Assembly (NCBI RefSeq): GCF_037975245.1
Contig: NC_092576.1
Coordinates: 19,430,111-19,494,110, forward strand
Length of the DNA: 64,000 bases
Direction: 5' to 3'
DNA from: Apostichopus japonicus
Lineage: Eukaryota; Echinodermata; Holothuroidea; Aspidochirotida; Stichopodidae
The translations under genes and the position numbers were made by a program. Shown in pieces: positions 53,301 to 63,876 of this stretch; the stretch's first letter is position 1, and each line of letters begins with the position of its first letter. The notes beneath the pieces were generated by a model. It saw only the letters and a program-made list of their open reading frames with translations. It was not told where the DNA came from and ran no database searches.

Positions 53301-55648
53301 TTTGGCTGAAATTCCACGTATTTCGCGGAACCTTTCCCACTCCTCAGGAGTGTTACTCTTGACCGCTCTGTTATATGCTCCTTGCTTTTTTCTTTGATGG
53401 CGTTTAATTTGAGATGTTATCCAAGGTGATGTTTTCTTACCCCTAACTATTTTTGAGGGAACATGTTTCTCCTCTGAGGCCAAAACTCTATCTTTGATCT
53501 CATTCCAAAGATTATCTGCATCGGTCACAGATAAATCTCTACTGGCGAAATCATCACTTATTTTCTGTGCGTCCGCCTTCAAATCTTCAGTATTTGCTCT
53601 CTGATAGAGGTAGATCTTCCTAGGACGCTGGTTAGACCTTTTAACAGAGGTGTTTAACACAATAGATACAATCCCGTCGTGGTCACTGATACCAGGAATC
53701 GGAACCCGAATCGGAACCGTTGTTGTGTATGCTGTAAGTGTGTGTGTGCAGACTTACATAACAGGCAACCAGTTGACAACTCACCTTCAGTATATAACAC
53801 TACATTCAGTACCACCACCGAAACATTCGCTCCAACGTATATTTTGTGGATTTCGAAAAAAAACCGTCTTTGAAAATTACAAACAAAGATGTCAACTGAA
53901 CTAGCGTTACAATCATCATTGTATTCACAATTTTCCGGTGGAGACCCTTCATGTTGTATTACGACAGCTCAATAGGGCCATGATAGTTTTTTTTTCCGAC
54001 TATTTTTGTCGATTTTTTTAGTTAAAAATTCGTATTTCTGAGTTACAAGTTTGTTTTTCTGACTTCTTTTTTTCGTTTTACTGGCTTTCTGTTTCGTTTT
54101 CAGAGTTTTGTTTTTCCTTTTTCAGACTTTGTTTTTCGATTTTCAGACTCTTATTTTCGTTTTTCAGACTTTTTTTCTTGACCCTGTACCGTTGGTGCAG
54201 TATGTATAATGTGCTACTGTCACGTAGAAATATCTTGTTTGGTATGTGCCGGACAGAGGATGTAATGAAGCTATGACTAACGAGTAAGCCGACATCTACA
54301 GACGATCGACTCACCGTTTACCAGCATGGAACCAAAATGAATGGAAATGAATGCATGGAACTCATATATGATTTTAAATTTGAAACGCAGTTTGCCTCAA
54401 ACTTGCCTTATCAGAAAAACGAACAAAAAACGAAAAAGTTTAAATACCCGAGCCTGCAATAAAATGTAGGCAATTGCTCCCTAGACAAGCTAGCAGTCAT
54501 TACAGCAGTACTTTTACAGTGATCGTAGACAGGCGAAGCGTTTGACTTTCCTAGTAACAACGCAAATGCAAAAACATTGCAAGTATAGGCTAGGCAAAGT
54601 CGGAAAACGGAGAGGGGGGGTAGGAAAAACGGGAGGAAAATTTCAGAGAACCAAACAAAAAAACTCAGAAAAACAGGGGGAAAAATACGAGAAAAAAAAG
54701 AGCAGAAGGACAACAAAAAAAAGTCAGAAAAACGATTTTTATTTATTTTTTATTTTTTATCATGGCTCTATTGAGCTGCCGTAATTTATAGACCCTTGCG
54801 TTGAAAAAAAAAAATGTTTTCAAGAAATAACTTCTATATCTATGCAGGTGGGCCAAGATACCTGCCCGCTGGCTGTTACGTTACATGGCATCTTACTATA
54901 AATGTGAGAGTTTCTAATAGGACTCATTTATCAGAGACATTTTGAGATAACTTTTGTTGTTTGTTCGCTTAATCAAAATTAGAAGAAATAACTTCTTTAT
55001 TCGTGCAGGTGGGCCACGATAACTGCCCACTGACTGTCGCGTTAAATGGTACCTTATTGTACATGTGAGGGTTACCTATAGGACTCATTTATCAGAGACA
55101 TTGTTGAGGTACCTTCTGCTGCTTGTTCGCTCAATCAAAATTGGAAGGGTGTGTAAAATCTCAGTGCAGGGTGCCCCTATAATTTGTTGCTTTAATTAAA
55201 GCTACTTCTGTTTTCGATAAATTTCGATTGAAAAATTAATTTCAGGTTAGTTTTAATGCTTATTAACATTTAAAGATATAACATTTGCGATCAAGTGATT
55301 GAAAGAGTAAAATGTAAGTTTTCAAACAATGGTCATTACAGCTTAAAGTTCCCTAAAACTTTGACGTTTTTGGATGTCGATGAAAAAAGTCTTTCATATA
55401 TGCAGATTCTGATTATATTAGCTTACATATCTGGAATCACAAGACTATACTCAAAGCGGTTACACAACTCAGATGATGGAAGAACCCTATTCCTCTCACT
55501 GCCTGCGTTGTTTTTATCAAACTTGTTTTCAACAAATGAAACACAACGCATGCAAGTAATAACAGTTTTATCATATTGTTGACCAATGTATTATATAGCT
55601 TTAGACTTATTTCCATACAAGGAATTTAAGTTGTTACTCACCAGACAT
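47354..55648 (-). CDS. R2: short CD225/dispanin-family transmembrane protein
   Basis: Exons on minus: 55648-55642 (ATGTCTG), 50044-50016 (DPNPQQGKSG), 48663-48532, 47497-47354, about 103 residues. It is very close to R1: the core [21 protein letters not shown] is unchanged, with small substitutions such as Ser to Ala before QVEPNN, Val to Leu in NRGDLDGAQ, Lys to Ile in the AAAIAKK segment, and Thr to Ala near the C-terminus. Residue 2 is Ser (Tyr in R1). Intron 1 is 5.6 kb because it took in a LINE and other DNA. The true last exon is in a frame without a long ORF and is easily missed. Confidence 0.83.
49262..49541 (+). mobile_element. ~280-bp LINE 3'-end fragment in R2 intron 1
   Basis: It splits the CCGACTTCCT/GAATCACAGC sequence that is continuous in R1 (near 29946). 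It ends GGAATAAAGAAATGAAAAAATGA, like the tail of the LINE at 40130-41128. Non-coding. No clear target duplication was seen. Confidence 0.65.
50165..50560. repeat. ~42-bp minisatellite in R2 intron 1
   Basis: Same unit as at 30660-31165 but fewer copies and different internal order, so the array has changed length since the duplication. Adjacent on the left is a G-run near 50143-50155. Confidence 0.9.
50640..51700. other. R2 intron 1, no gene
   Basis: The part from about 51270 to 51415 matches 31365-31495 of R1 intron 1 (the TGAAAACCAGGC and AAGAGTGTACCTTTTTGTAA blocks). The rest, 50740-51260 and 51415-51700, has no counterpart in R1 and no recognised feature. Confidence 0.5.
51700..53720 (-). 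pseudogene. Degenerate non-LTR retrotransposon (Jockey/CR1-like) in R2 intron 1
   Basis: Read on minus from about 53720. It opens with GISDHDGIVSIV, the end of an AP-endonuclease domain. A linker region follows (53660-53290), then a deletion or frameshift that removes the front of the RT. RT motifs come next: ITPIFKKGD, NYRSVNLTS, IIKDFAKAFDKVPHRRL, SSVPQGTVTGP, the catalytic box as LFAGDCIVF (the expected ADD reads AGD), then LGVTLTSNWSWNSH, and the C-terminal domain to 51872. An in-frame TAA splits it near 52796. It is 5'-truncated, on the same strand as R2, and absent from R1. Confidence 0.88.
53961..54783. mobile_element. Foldback element with GACAGCTCAATAGGGCCAT termini, copy in R2 intron 1
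   Basis: Paralogue of 31501-32225 at the matching intron position. Right flanks agree (AATTTATWG then TTGAAAAAAA and a CAAGAAATA block), so it predates the R1/R2 duplication. Terminal repeats differ slightly (ACGACAGC and GGCTCTATT). Opposed AGAAAAACGA-type arrays are kept. Confidence 0.8.
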
Positions 55649-55855
55649 CACGGGAACGTTTTCAGGCAAAGAGTACAAGCTGCTGTTAGTATGTTTAATT
55701 TCGTTGTGAACTAGTTTACATAGTGAGTGGTTTAAATATATTTAGGATTATCTTGCTGGCGGCAAATTAGTGAGTCTTATTAAACAAAACGGAAATGGAA
55801 AGGGGAAGTATTAACAATGTCGTAGTATGCCGGCTATTCATTGTAAAATATCAAC

Positions 55856-55870
55856 TACGTCACTTCCTCT
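55856..55870 (-). promoter_or_regulatory. Candidate ETS-CRE composite site upstream of R2
   Basis: GAGGAAGTGACGTAG on minus, about 210 bp upstream of the R2 start codon, in the same place as in R1. Confidence 0.4.
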
Positions 55871-56164
55871 TCGGCAGAAAAAATGGTGTTCGTGAGACAT
55901 TGAGGGAAGAACTTTCAGGTAACCAATAAGATATTTACAACGAATTTCAAAATCTGTTGGTACCAGACTTGATCTTTATACTGCTAGAGAAGAAAGGTAA
56001 ATGTCGAAATCATGCTTCTTTGATTTACCATAAATCGCCCATGAAACGATGGAACTACATGTATGAAATACAAAATGTTATAACCCCAAATTTGATGGTA
56101 TCATACAACATTGTTCACCTCACAACTGGCGGTTCTATACACATTATTACATCCCAAATTCTAT

Positions 56165-56585
56165 AATTTGAATTATTGTTATATCTCTAATTCGAATTCG
56201 TGATGTATCTCTAGTTCTTTTGGATATCTCTAATTCGAATTATTGATATTTCTAATTATTTTGGTACCTCGAATATAATTTAGTATTTATTTATTTCGAA
56301 TTTGGATTCGAGAACTCTTTTCTTGATATCTCTTATTCAAGTTTGGATATCGTGAATTCAATTTGAGATATCTAAGATAATTTTCCCTTCTTAATATCTT
56401 TAATTTATTTCTTGATATCCTAAATTTTTAGATATCTTAAATAAAATTCAAGATATCGAAAATGCAATATCTGATATCTCAAATGTATTTGAAGATATCT
56501 GAAAACAAATTACAGATATCTTAAATTAGTTCGAGATATCTGAAATTAATTGTAGATATTTCGAATTAAATTGAAGATATCTGTA
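56165..56585. repeat. GATATC-palindrome array, R2 upstream copy
   Basis: Paralogue of 33530-33968 with unit-by-unit correspondence and a few point changes or small deletions, for example loss of one TTGGATATC unit near 56245. Confidence 0.85.
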
Positions 56586-57161
56586 GTTTTTGAATAAATT
56601 TGAACACGGCGTTTCATACGTCCTTGTTAAGTTTTAATTTCTCTGAAAATGTACACAAACGTTTCAATGCCATGGATATCCCGGATTGAAAAAAAAAATG
56701 GTTGGAATAAATATTTTGTACGTTTCTAATATTTTGTGATGATGATTTTTTTTTTAATACTTTTTTACTGTTAATTCACGTATATGTCCATAACTCTTTA
56801 AAGTTAATAAAATAAGCAAAAGAAAAAGAAAGAGACACAAAAACAAGTTTCTTTTCAATGTATAATGAAAACACTTTCAATATGGGTTACATCTACGTTA
56901 TTCTTGCAAAGAGGTCATTTCTTTGTCAAAGGTAAACGATTCATATACGTACTGTAAATTATATGCAATAGCAGGTGTTACTCTAAACCACATTCGGTGA
57001 GCATGTTTCAAAGATTAGTTTCGACGAGCTTAGAGAATTCATCGGCCACAGCATAATGAATGACGTCATCATGACGTTGTGAGTGCTTCCTTTTATGTTT
57101 CAAATTGAAGATTATCAAAGATTTCATTTTTTTCACATTAACTAAAAGCTAACAAAACGTA

Positions 57162-57380
57162 CTTTTTAAGAAAAGTCATCTAGGAAAGAACCTGGGCACG
57201 AAACCAAGCTACCGAACGACTGATCCGCTCTCAACCCCAGTCCCCTTGCATCGAGACTGTGACTGTGTGATCATCGTCGGAAGTGCATCACCATTCCCCC
57301 CCCCCCCCGAAAGGGAACAAATACTACACATGATCTTAGCCAAAAGGCCGAGAAGCGATGTGGAGGGGTTTTCCTCTCCC
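57162..57380 (-). mobile_element. Retroposed element with a U2-snRNA-derived head (left arm)
   Basis: 219 bp bounded by a 13-bp target duplication, CTAACAAAACGTA at 57149-57161 and 57381-57393; R1's upstream region shows the related uninterrupted site near 34510. On minus, 57359-57315 match the first ~45 nt of U2 snRNA (ATCGCTTCTCGGCCTTTTGG and on through GTAGTA) with about two changes. The sequence then departs from U2: a G-run, GATGCACTTCCGACGATG, GGATCAGTCGTTCGG and a short A/T end. The U2 branch-site recognition part is present but the Sm site and 3' stem-loops are not, so it is not a working U2 gene. A SINE with an snRNA head is the likeliest reading. Confidence 0.7.
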
Positions 57381-57399
57381 CTAACAAAACGTAGTATCT

Positions 57400-57489
57400 G
57401 TTAGAGATATAGGAACTGTTCATGCTGTCAGTACGTGTGTTTTGATGTTTTATATGACCTTATCCCCGCTGTTGAATAAATCAGGTCAC
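57400..57489 (-). pseudogene. Decayed R-type last exon, left arm
   Basis: Acceptor TTTGTTTCAG on minus, then GTGACCTGATTTATTCAACAGCG from 57489 downward, matching the relic at 34630. Its intron continues at 59701-60270 after the transposon 57511-59700. Confidence 0.55.
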
Positions 57490-57554
57490 CTGAAACAAAC
57501 AGAGGATAGTCAGGTGAGTATCCAGGGGGGGCGTTGGGGGCGCGCGCCCCCCGG

Positions 57555-57700
57555 GTAAGAAAAAGAAGAGAGAAAAAAAAGAGAAGAGAAAAGGAAAAAA
57601 AGAGGGGAAAAAGAGGAGGAGGAGAGGAAGGAAGGGAAAATAAAAAGAAGAAAGAGAGAAGAAGGAGAAAAGGAGGGAGTAAAAGAAAAACGCGAAGACA
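57555..57700 (+). repeat. Polypurine (GA-rich) tract, left arm
   Basis: About 145 bp almost entirely A and G on +, mirrored by a C/T tract at about 61818-61963. A Lys/Arg/Glu-rich ORF and its Ser/Phe-rich complement are by-products. Confidence 0.85.
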
Positions 57701-58628
57701 CCGGGAAGAGAAAGAGGAACAGTGACATCATTACAGCGCTGAAGGGTGGCCAGTGACGGATCAATGATTTCGTAAAAGTGTGCCTCACCCTACCCCTTAC
57801 ACCGACAACTCCATTTTTTGACGTTTCCATTTTCCTCTCTCACTAATGATCTATATATATACTATATATGATCTATCATAACGCGTGTGTAGAATTGTGC
57901 TATGAAACCAACTGTGGCTGGTCTCGAACTCGACCGTGTCGTCGGGGAACATGACGCATTTTGGGATGGGGGCGATCGCCCCCCCCCCCCATTCAGCATT
58001 TTTTTAAATGATATCGCTAAGTAATTTCAAAATAGAAAGTGCTTAGATGCAACTTACAAGGCCTGGGAAGTGTCATTTCCAGCGATCTGGGAGACATTTT
58101 CGGCCAAAATTTGCTTGTACGCTTCGCGCTAACAAATGGTCCTGGGTAGTGCCATTTCCAGCGATCTGGGAGGCATTTTCGGCCAACATTTTCTTGTACG
58201 CTTCGCGCCAACCTATGGTGGCGCTACGCTTAGATAATTTGCCTACAGGCTTTGCCCCTCCCTTGGCAAATTCCTCGCTACGCGCCTGTTCGAATTTGTA
58301 ACGCAAACAGCAGATATCACATCATAAATCAGTGAGCATGAAAATGGCGTTCCAGGATGAAAATCCTCAAAACTGTCCGACTTGCCTGAAAAAATAGCCA
58401 AAAATTCGTTCAACGTGTCAATGTCAATATCATATAAGCAAGTATCGGTTATTACATCGCATGCCATCATGTACCGTACGGTCCATTCAAATTGCGCAGT
58501 ATACCGCGGGATGCTAATGTAAACAACGACATGTCTCACGTAGATGTATAAAAAGCATGGAGGTCCAATTATGTCAAAAGTTTCTTTTACATTAGTAATG
58601 GCGAATTAGGGGCTGCACCCCCGCCGCG

Positions 58629-59013
58629 CAGTGGCGGAGCGTCCATACGGTCAGGGGGCGGATGCCCCCCCCCCCCCCCCCGACGGACTCAAATCGACTG
58701 CTGGCGCCTTTTACAGCTCTTTACCACTTTTTACTTATTCGCGATTATTGATTTTTTTATTGCGCTCTCATCTACTTATTGACATTTGTCACATTTTGTT
58801 GGTGTAATTTGGCGATGACACCCTATTCTTCGTTTATCTGCAAATTAGCCAGGCCCTGAAAGGGTCATTTCCGCGATCTAGGGAGTATCTTTACTTAAAA
58901 ATTGTCTGTGCGCTACGCGCCGACCAGTGGTGGCGCTCCGCTTAGATAGTGTCGAAAGCGCCCCTACGAACCATTCTCGCCCCTCCTGACCAATACCCCT
59001 AGCTCCGCCACTG
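58629..59013. mobile_element. hAT-type MITE (385 bp) with 8-bp target duplication
   Basis: Termini CAGTGGCGGAGC (58629-58640) and GCTCCGCCACTG (59002-59013) are exact inverted repeats. The 8-bp direct repeat CCGCCGCG lies at 58621-58628 and 59014-59021. An 8-bp duplication and CAGNGGCGG termini are typical of hAT elements. The inverted-repeat breakpoint (58716) falls inside it. Confidence 0.88.
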
Positions 59014-59700
59014 CCGCCGCGCCTCCTACGCCTATGTGTGTAGTGTTCGGTTTCGGAAATATCTGCTATTTTTTCATTTCCTTCAACCAAGTTTTATAAT
59101 AGCCGTTATAAGAGGTTTCATATTTGTACACCAATAAATTAACTGTGTCTGAATTTTCGAAAATTTCTGACCAACATTCTGCATAACACTTCCCTCTACT
59201 CATGCAATTTTGACCGGTCTGTTAGGGGTTGAAGGAAGTTTTTCTATATTGGTTGTCCATAGATAAAATTTTGTACAACATTATGGGTATGTTTTGAAGT
59301 GAGTTTATTCACGAGAAATGTGAATTTTCAAATTCTGAACAAATTTGGGGCTTAAAACCTTGAAAATTGGGGCTGACGGGTATTGTGGGCCGCGACGTAG
59401 AATCACCTACAAAAGCAAAGACCCACAGGAGATGCGATCAGGTCGAACATGACGTGTGCCGGGTTGACAATCTTCAAAAAGGTTATGGATGGAAAAAAAA
59501 AACTATTAGGAAATACTTGGTTCTCAGGCCAAAAGTGTACATTTGGTTGCTCATTTTAAGCCCGAGAAGTGCCGTTTCCGGTGATCTGGGGGGTATCAAA
59601 ACCAGAAATTTTCTTGTACGCTGCGCGCCAACCGATGGTGGCGCTCCGCTTAGATAGTAATTCGGGCCCCCCGGGTTAGAAAATCCTGGATACGCGCCTG

Positions 59701-60270
59701 ATAGTAGTTAATGAAGAAAGTTGTAACAGAATAAAGACTTAAAGGTGCGAAAACGCGTCTAGTATAATGAGCTTTTCATGATTCATAACAACGATAAACC
59801 ATATTGAGTGCCTTCCTCTATCGTTTGTGCCTTTCATGACTCTTTAACAATCGATAGGTGGAAAAAGCTAATCAATTCCTTCAATTAAAAGTCAACAACA
59901 ATCAATATATTAAAAACGATATATAGGGCAGGAGAAGAACGTAACTCTTTTGGCTTTTATGTTTGCCTTGTGTAAAGTTGTCAAATCCAAATACTTGAAT
60001 AAAGCAGTAGTTTCGTTAAATTGTATTACGTAATATATTTAATATAGTTAATGAGAGATATATAAATGAGTCACTGTGTTACTATATATCTTACCTTAGA
60101 CCGATTAACGTGCCCATGATTTCCAACGTGAGAGAGACAAATTCAAAGTTTGCACATACTGATCTATAGTTGCACGGGGCTAAACGTTTATGGAAGTACC
60201 CAGAGGCGTATGAAGGATTAAATAATGGAGGGGATGTATTAAGAACTGTAACGGAGAAAGAGGGGGGCAC
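59701..60270 (-). pseudogene. Relic R-type intron 3 sequence, second unit
   Basis: It matches 34645-35290 (AGTTAATGAAGAAAGTTGTA, TTTAACAATCGATAGGTGG, CCATGATTTCCAA) and more distantly R1 intron 3. It ends in about two units of the 42-bp minisatellite. Together with 57400-57489 it is the remnant of an R gene upstream of R2. Confidence 0.6.
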
Positions 60271-60309
60271 AAGAATGGATAATGGTGCAGTCCCAGTGGC
60301 GATCTCGGG

Positions 60310-60625
60310 AACTCGACCGACGCGACCCCACAAACTACTTGGCCTGTCTCGACCTGGGGGATATCTCGACCTGAGCCGACCTCATAACGACCTCACAACG
60401 ACCTATAACGACCTTAGTTCGATTTTAGTTCGACGTAGTCGACCTGTCTCGACTCAGGTCGGCCAAGTTGGATAGACCTGTACTCGACCTATACTCGACC
60501 AACTCGACCTGTTTCTCGACCTAATTTCGACCAAATCTCGATTTAAACTCGACCTATATCGACCTAAGTCGACCGACCCGACCTCTACTCGACCTGAGCT
60601 CGACCCGGGCGACTGGTTCGCGACG
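60310..60625. repeat. Dense irregular TCGACC(T) motif array
   Basis: Around 25 copies of CGACC/TCGACCT, plus reversed AGGTCG, at uneven spacing of roughly 9-18 bp. It is CpG-rich within an AT-rich region. Both the unit and the surrounding sequence are unlike the other repeats here. No clear ORF structure beyond chance. Confidence 0.8.
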
Positions 60626-61817
60626 GAAATTCGATTTGTCTGCCGAGAATCCCCTTGGTTTCCCAATTGTATAAATTACAGCGGCAATTTTCACCAGGTA
60701 CCCATTAAATTTGGGGACTGCAAAGTAGTAACATCACCATCATGAACCTTGACGTAAACCTGTTGAGCCCAGAGAAGCGCAGACTGCTTACAATGTGGGT
60801 GCAGACTGTAAAAGGCGCCAGCAGTCGATTTGAGTCCGTCGGGGGGGGGGGGGCATCCGCCCCCCTGACCGTATGGACGCTCCGCCACTGCGCGGCGGGG
60901 GTGCAGCCCCTAATTCGCCATTACTAATGTAAAAGAAACTTTTGACATAATTGGACCTCCATGCTTTTTATACATCTACGTGAGACATGTCGTTGTTTAC
61001 ATTAGCATCCCGCGGTATACTGCGCAATTTGAATGGACCGTACGGTACATGATGGCATGCGATGTAATAACCGATACTTGCTTATATGATATTGACATTG
61101 ACACGTTGAACGAATTTTTGGCTATTTTTTCAGGCAAGTCGGACAGTTTTGAGGATTTTCATCCTGGAACGCCATTTTCATGCTCACTGATTTATGATGT
61201 GATATCTGCTGTTTGCGTTACAAATTCGAACAGGCGCGTAGCGAGGAATTTGCCAAGGGAGGGGCAAAGCCTGTAGGCAAATTATCTAAGCGTAGCGCCA
61301 CCATAGGTTGGCGCGAAGCGTACAAGAAAATGTTGGCCGAAAATGCCTCCCAGATCGCTGGAAATGGCACTACCCAGGACCATTTGTTAGCGCGAAGCGT
61401 ACAAGCAAATTTTGGCCGAAAATGTCTCCCAGATCGCTGGAAATGACACTTCCCAGGCCTTGTAAGTTGCATCTAAGCACTTTCTATTTTGAAATTACTT
61501 AGCGATATCATTTAAAAAAATGCTGAATGGGGGGGGGGGCGATCGCCCCCATCCCAAAATGCGTCATGTTCCCCGACGACACGGTCGAGTTCGAGACCAG
61601 CCACAGTTGGTTTCATAGCACAATTCTACACACGCGTTATGATAGATCATATATAGTATATATATAGATCATTAGTGAGAGAGGAAAATGGAAACGTCAA
61701 AAAATGGAGTTGTCGGTGTAAGGGGTAGGGTGAGGCACACTTTTACGAAATCATTGATCCGTCACTGGCTACCCTTCAGCGCTGTAATGATGTCACTGTT
61801 CCTCTTTCTCTTCCCGG

Positions 61818-61963
61818 TGTCTTCGCGTTTTTCTTTTACTCCCTCCTTTTCTCCTTCTTCTCTCTTTCTTCTTTTTATTTTCCCTTCCTTCCTCTCCTCC
61901 TCCTCTTTTTCCCCTCTTTTTTTCCTTTTCTCTTCTCTTTTTTTTCTCTCTTCTTTTTCTTAC
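61818..61963 (-). repeat. Polypyrimidine tract, right arm
   Basis: Mirror of the GA tract at 57555-57700. Confidence 0.85.
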
Positions 61964-62137
61964 CCGGGGGGCGCGCGCCCCCAACGCCCCCCCTGGATAC
62001 TCACCTGACTATCCTCTGTTTGTTTCAGGTGACCTGATTTATTCAACAGCGGGGATAAGGTCATATAAAACATCAAAACACACGTACTGACAGCATGAAC
62101 AGTTCCTATATCTCTAACAGATACTACGTTTTGTTAG

Positions 62138-62356
62138 GGGAGAGGAAAACCCCTCCACATCGCTTCTCGGCCTTTTGGCTAAGATCATGTGTAGTATTTG
62201 TTCCCTTTCGGGGGGGGGGGGGGGAATGGTGATGCACTTCCGACGATGATCACACAGTCACAGTCTCGATGCAAGGAGACTGGGGTTGAGAGCGGATCAG
62301 TCGTTCGGTAGCTTGGTTTCGTGCCCAGGTTCTTTCCTAGATGACTTTTCTTAAAA
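62138..62356 (+). mobile_element. Retroposed element with a U2-snRNA-derived head (right arm)
   Basis: Inverted twin of 57162-57380. The U2-like head is at 62159-62203 and starts ATCGCTTCTCGGCC. Both copies derive from one insertion that was carried along by the inverted duplication. Confidence 0.7.
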
Positions 62357-62934
62357 AGTACGTTTTGTTAGCTTTTAGTTAATGTGAAAAAAATGAAATC
62401 TTTGATAATCTTCAATTTGAAACATAGAAGGAAGCACTCACAACGTCATGATGACGTCATTCATTATGCTGTGGCCGATGAATTCTCTAAGCTCGTCGAA
62501 ACTAATCTTTGAAACATGCTCACCGAATGTGGTTTAGAGTAACACCTGCTATTGCATATAATTTACAGTACGTATATGAATCGTTTACCTTTGACAAAGA
62601 AATGACCTCTTTGCAAGAATAACGTAGATGTAACCCATATTGAAAGTGTTTTCATTATACATTGAAAAGAAACTTGTTTTTGTGTCTCTTTCTTTTTCTT
62701 TTGCTTATTTTATTAACTTTAAAGAGTTATGGACATATACGTGAATTAACAGTAAAAAAGTATTAAAAAAAAAATCATCATCACAAAATATTAGAAACGT
62801 ACAAAATATTTATTCCAACCATTTTTTTTTCAATCCGGGATATCCATGGCATTGAAACGTTTGTGTACATTTTCAGAGAAATTAAAACTTAACAAGGACG
62901 TATGAAACGCCGTGTTCAAATTTATTCAAAAACT

Positions 62935-63352
62935 ACAGATATCTTCAATTTAATTCGAAATATCTACAATTAATTTCAGATATCTCGAACTAATTTAAGA
63001 TATCTGTAATTTGTTTTCAGATATCTTCAAATACATTTGAGATATCAGATATTGCATTTTCGATATCTTGAATTTTATTTAAGATATCTAAAAATTTAGG
63101 ATATCAAGAAATAAATTAAAGATATTAAGAAGGGAAAATTATCTTAGATATCTCAAATTGAATTCACGATATCCAAACTTGAATAAGAGATATCAAGAAA
63201 AGAGTTCTCGAATCCAAATTCGAAATAAATAAATACTAAATTATATTCGAGGTACCAAAATAATTAGAAATATCAATAATTCGAATTAGAGATATCCAAA
63301 AGAACTAGAGATACATCACGAATTCGAATTAGAGATATAACAATAATTCAAA
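62935..63352. repeat. GATATC-palindrome array, right arm
   Basis: Inverted twin of 56165-56585, essentially identical. Confidence 0.85.
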
Positions 63353-63649
63353 TTATAGAATTTGGGATGTAATAATGTGTATAGAACCGCCAGTTGTGAG
63401 GTGAACAATGTTGTATGATACCATCAAATTTGGGGTTATAACATTTTGTATTTCATACATGTAGTTCCATCGTTTCATGGGCGATTTATGGTAAATCAAA
63501 GAAGCATGATTTCGACATTTACCTTTCTTCTCTAGCAGTATAAAGATCAAGTCTGGTACCAACAGATTTTGAAATTCGTTGTAAATATCTTATTGGTTAC
63601 CTGAAAGTTCTTCCCTCAATGTCTCACGAACACCATTTTTTCTGCCGAA

Positions 63650-63664
63650 GAGGAAGTGACGTAG
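63650..63664 (+). promoter_or_regulatory. Candidate ETS-CRE composite site for the third R gene
   Basis: GAGGAAGTGACGTAG on +, about 210 bp before the 7-nt first exon at 63870. Confidence 0.4.
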
Positions 63665-63869
63665 TTGATATTTTACAATGAATAGCCGGCATACTACGAC
63701 ATTGTTAATACTTCCCCTTTCCATTTCCGTTTGTTTAATAAGACTCACTAATTTGCCGCCAGCAAGATAATCCTAAATATATTTAAACCACTCACTATGT
63801 AAACTAGTTCACAACGAAATTAAACATACTAACAGCAGCTTGTACTCTTTGCCTGAAAACGTTCCCGTG

Positions 63870-63876
63870 ATGTCTG
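63870..63876 (+). CDS. First exon of a third R-type dispanin gene (partial, leaves window)
   Basis: ATGTCTG followed by GTGAGT, identical to R2's first exon, on + in the right arm. If the rest of the gene is also duplicated, a 29-nt exon and the CD225 exons should lie several kb to the right. R2 and this gene would then be divergent, with start codons 8.2 kb apart. Confidence 0.55.

Larger units (their letters stand above)
55519..58716. repeat. Left arm of a giant inverted repeat
   Basis: It is matched in reverse by 60806-64000. Positions sum to about 119518-119519 throughout, so the arms are colinear with only a few 1-bp indels. In the parts I compared there are only a few single-base differences (for example near 57268 and 57750). 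It holds R2's first exon and promoter, the GATATC array, a U2-derived element, the decayed R exon at 57489, and the outer half of a transposon. The left limit is unknown because the right arm runs off the window. Confidence 0.93.
57511..59700. mobile_element. Non-autonomous DNA transposon (~2.2 kb) with CAGG..GTATCCAGG termini
   Basis: Ends are CAGGTGAGTATCCAGG (57511-57526) and, in reverse complement, CAGGCGCGTATCCAGG (59685-59700). The flanking ATAGT is duplicated (57506-57510, 59701-59705); the empty site AGGATAGTAGT is seen in R1 at 28197. Interior: a purine tract, then repeated GGAAATGRCACTNCCCAGG/TACGCTTCGCGC blocks, including a tandem pair near 58065-58225. No transposase was seen. A younger MITE (58629-59013) is nested in it. 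Confidence 0.8.
58717..60805. other. Spacer between the two inverted arms
   Basis: Contents in order: the remainder of the hAT MITE and host transposon (to 59700), the R relic intron (59701-60270), a TCGACC array (60310-60625), then about 180 bp of unrecognised DNA. None of it recurs outside the right arm in this window. Confidence 0.8.

Noticed and set aside
57162-57380. A functional U2 snRNA gene
   Set aside because: Only the first ~45 nt match U2; the Sm-binding site and 3' stem-loops are missing and the unit is flanked by a target duplication.
60980-61276. 98-aa ORF found identically at 58243-58539 (minus) and 60980-61276 (plus)
   Set aside because: The duplication is explained by the inverted repeat, and the ORF lies within a non-autonomous transposon with no recognisable domain. 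Identity between arms is not evidence of coding selection.
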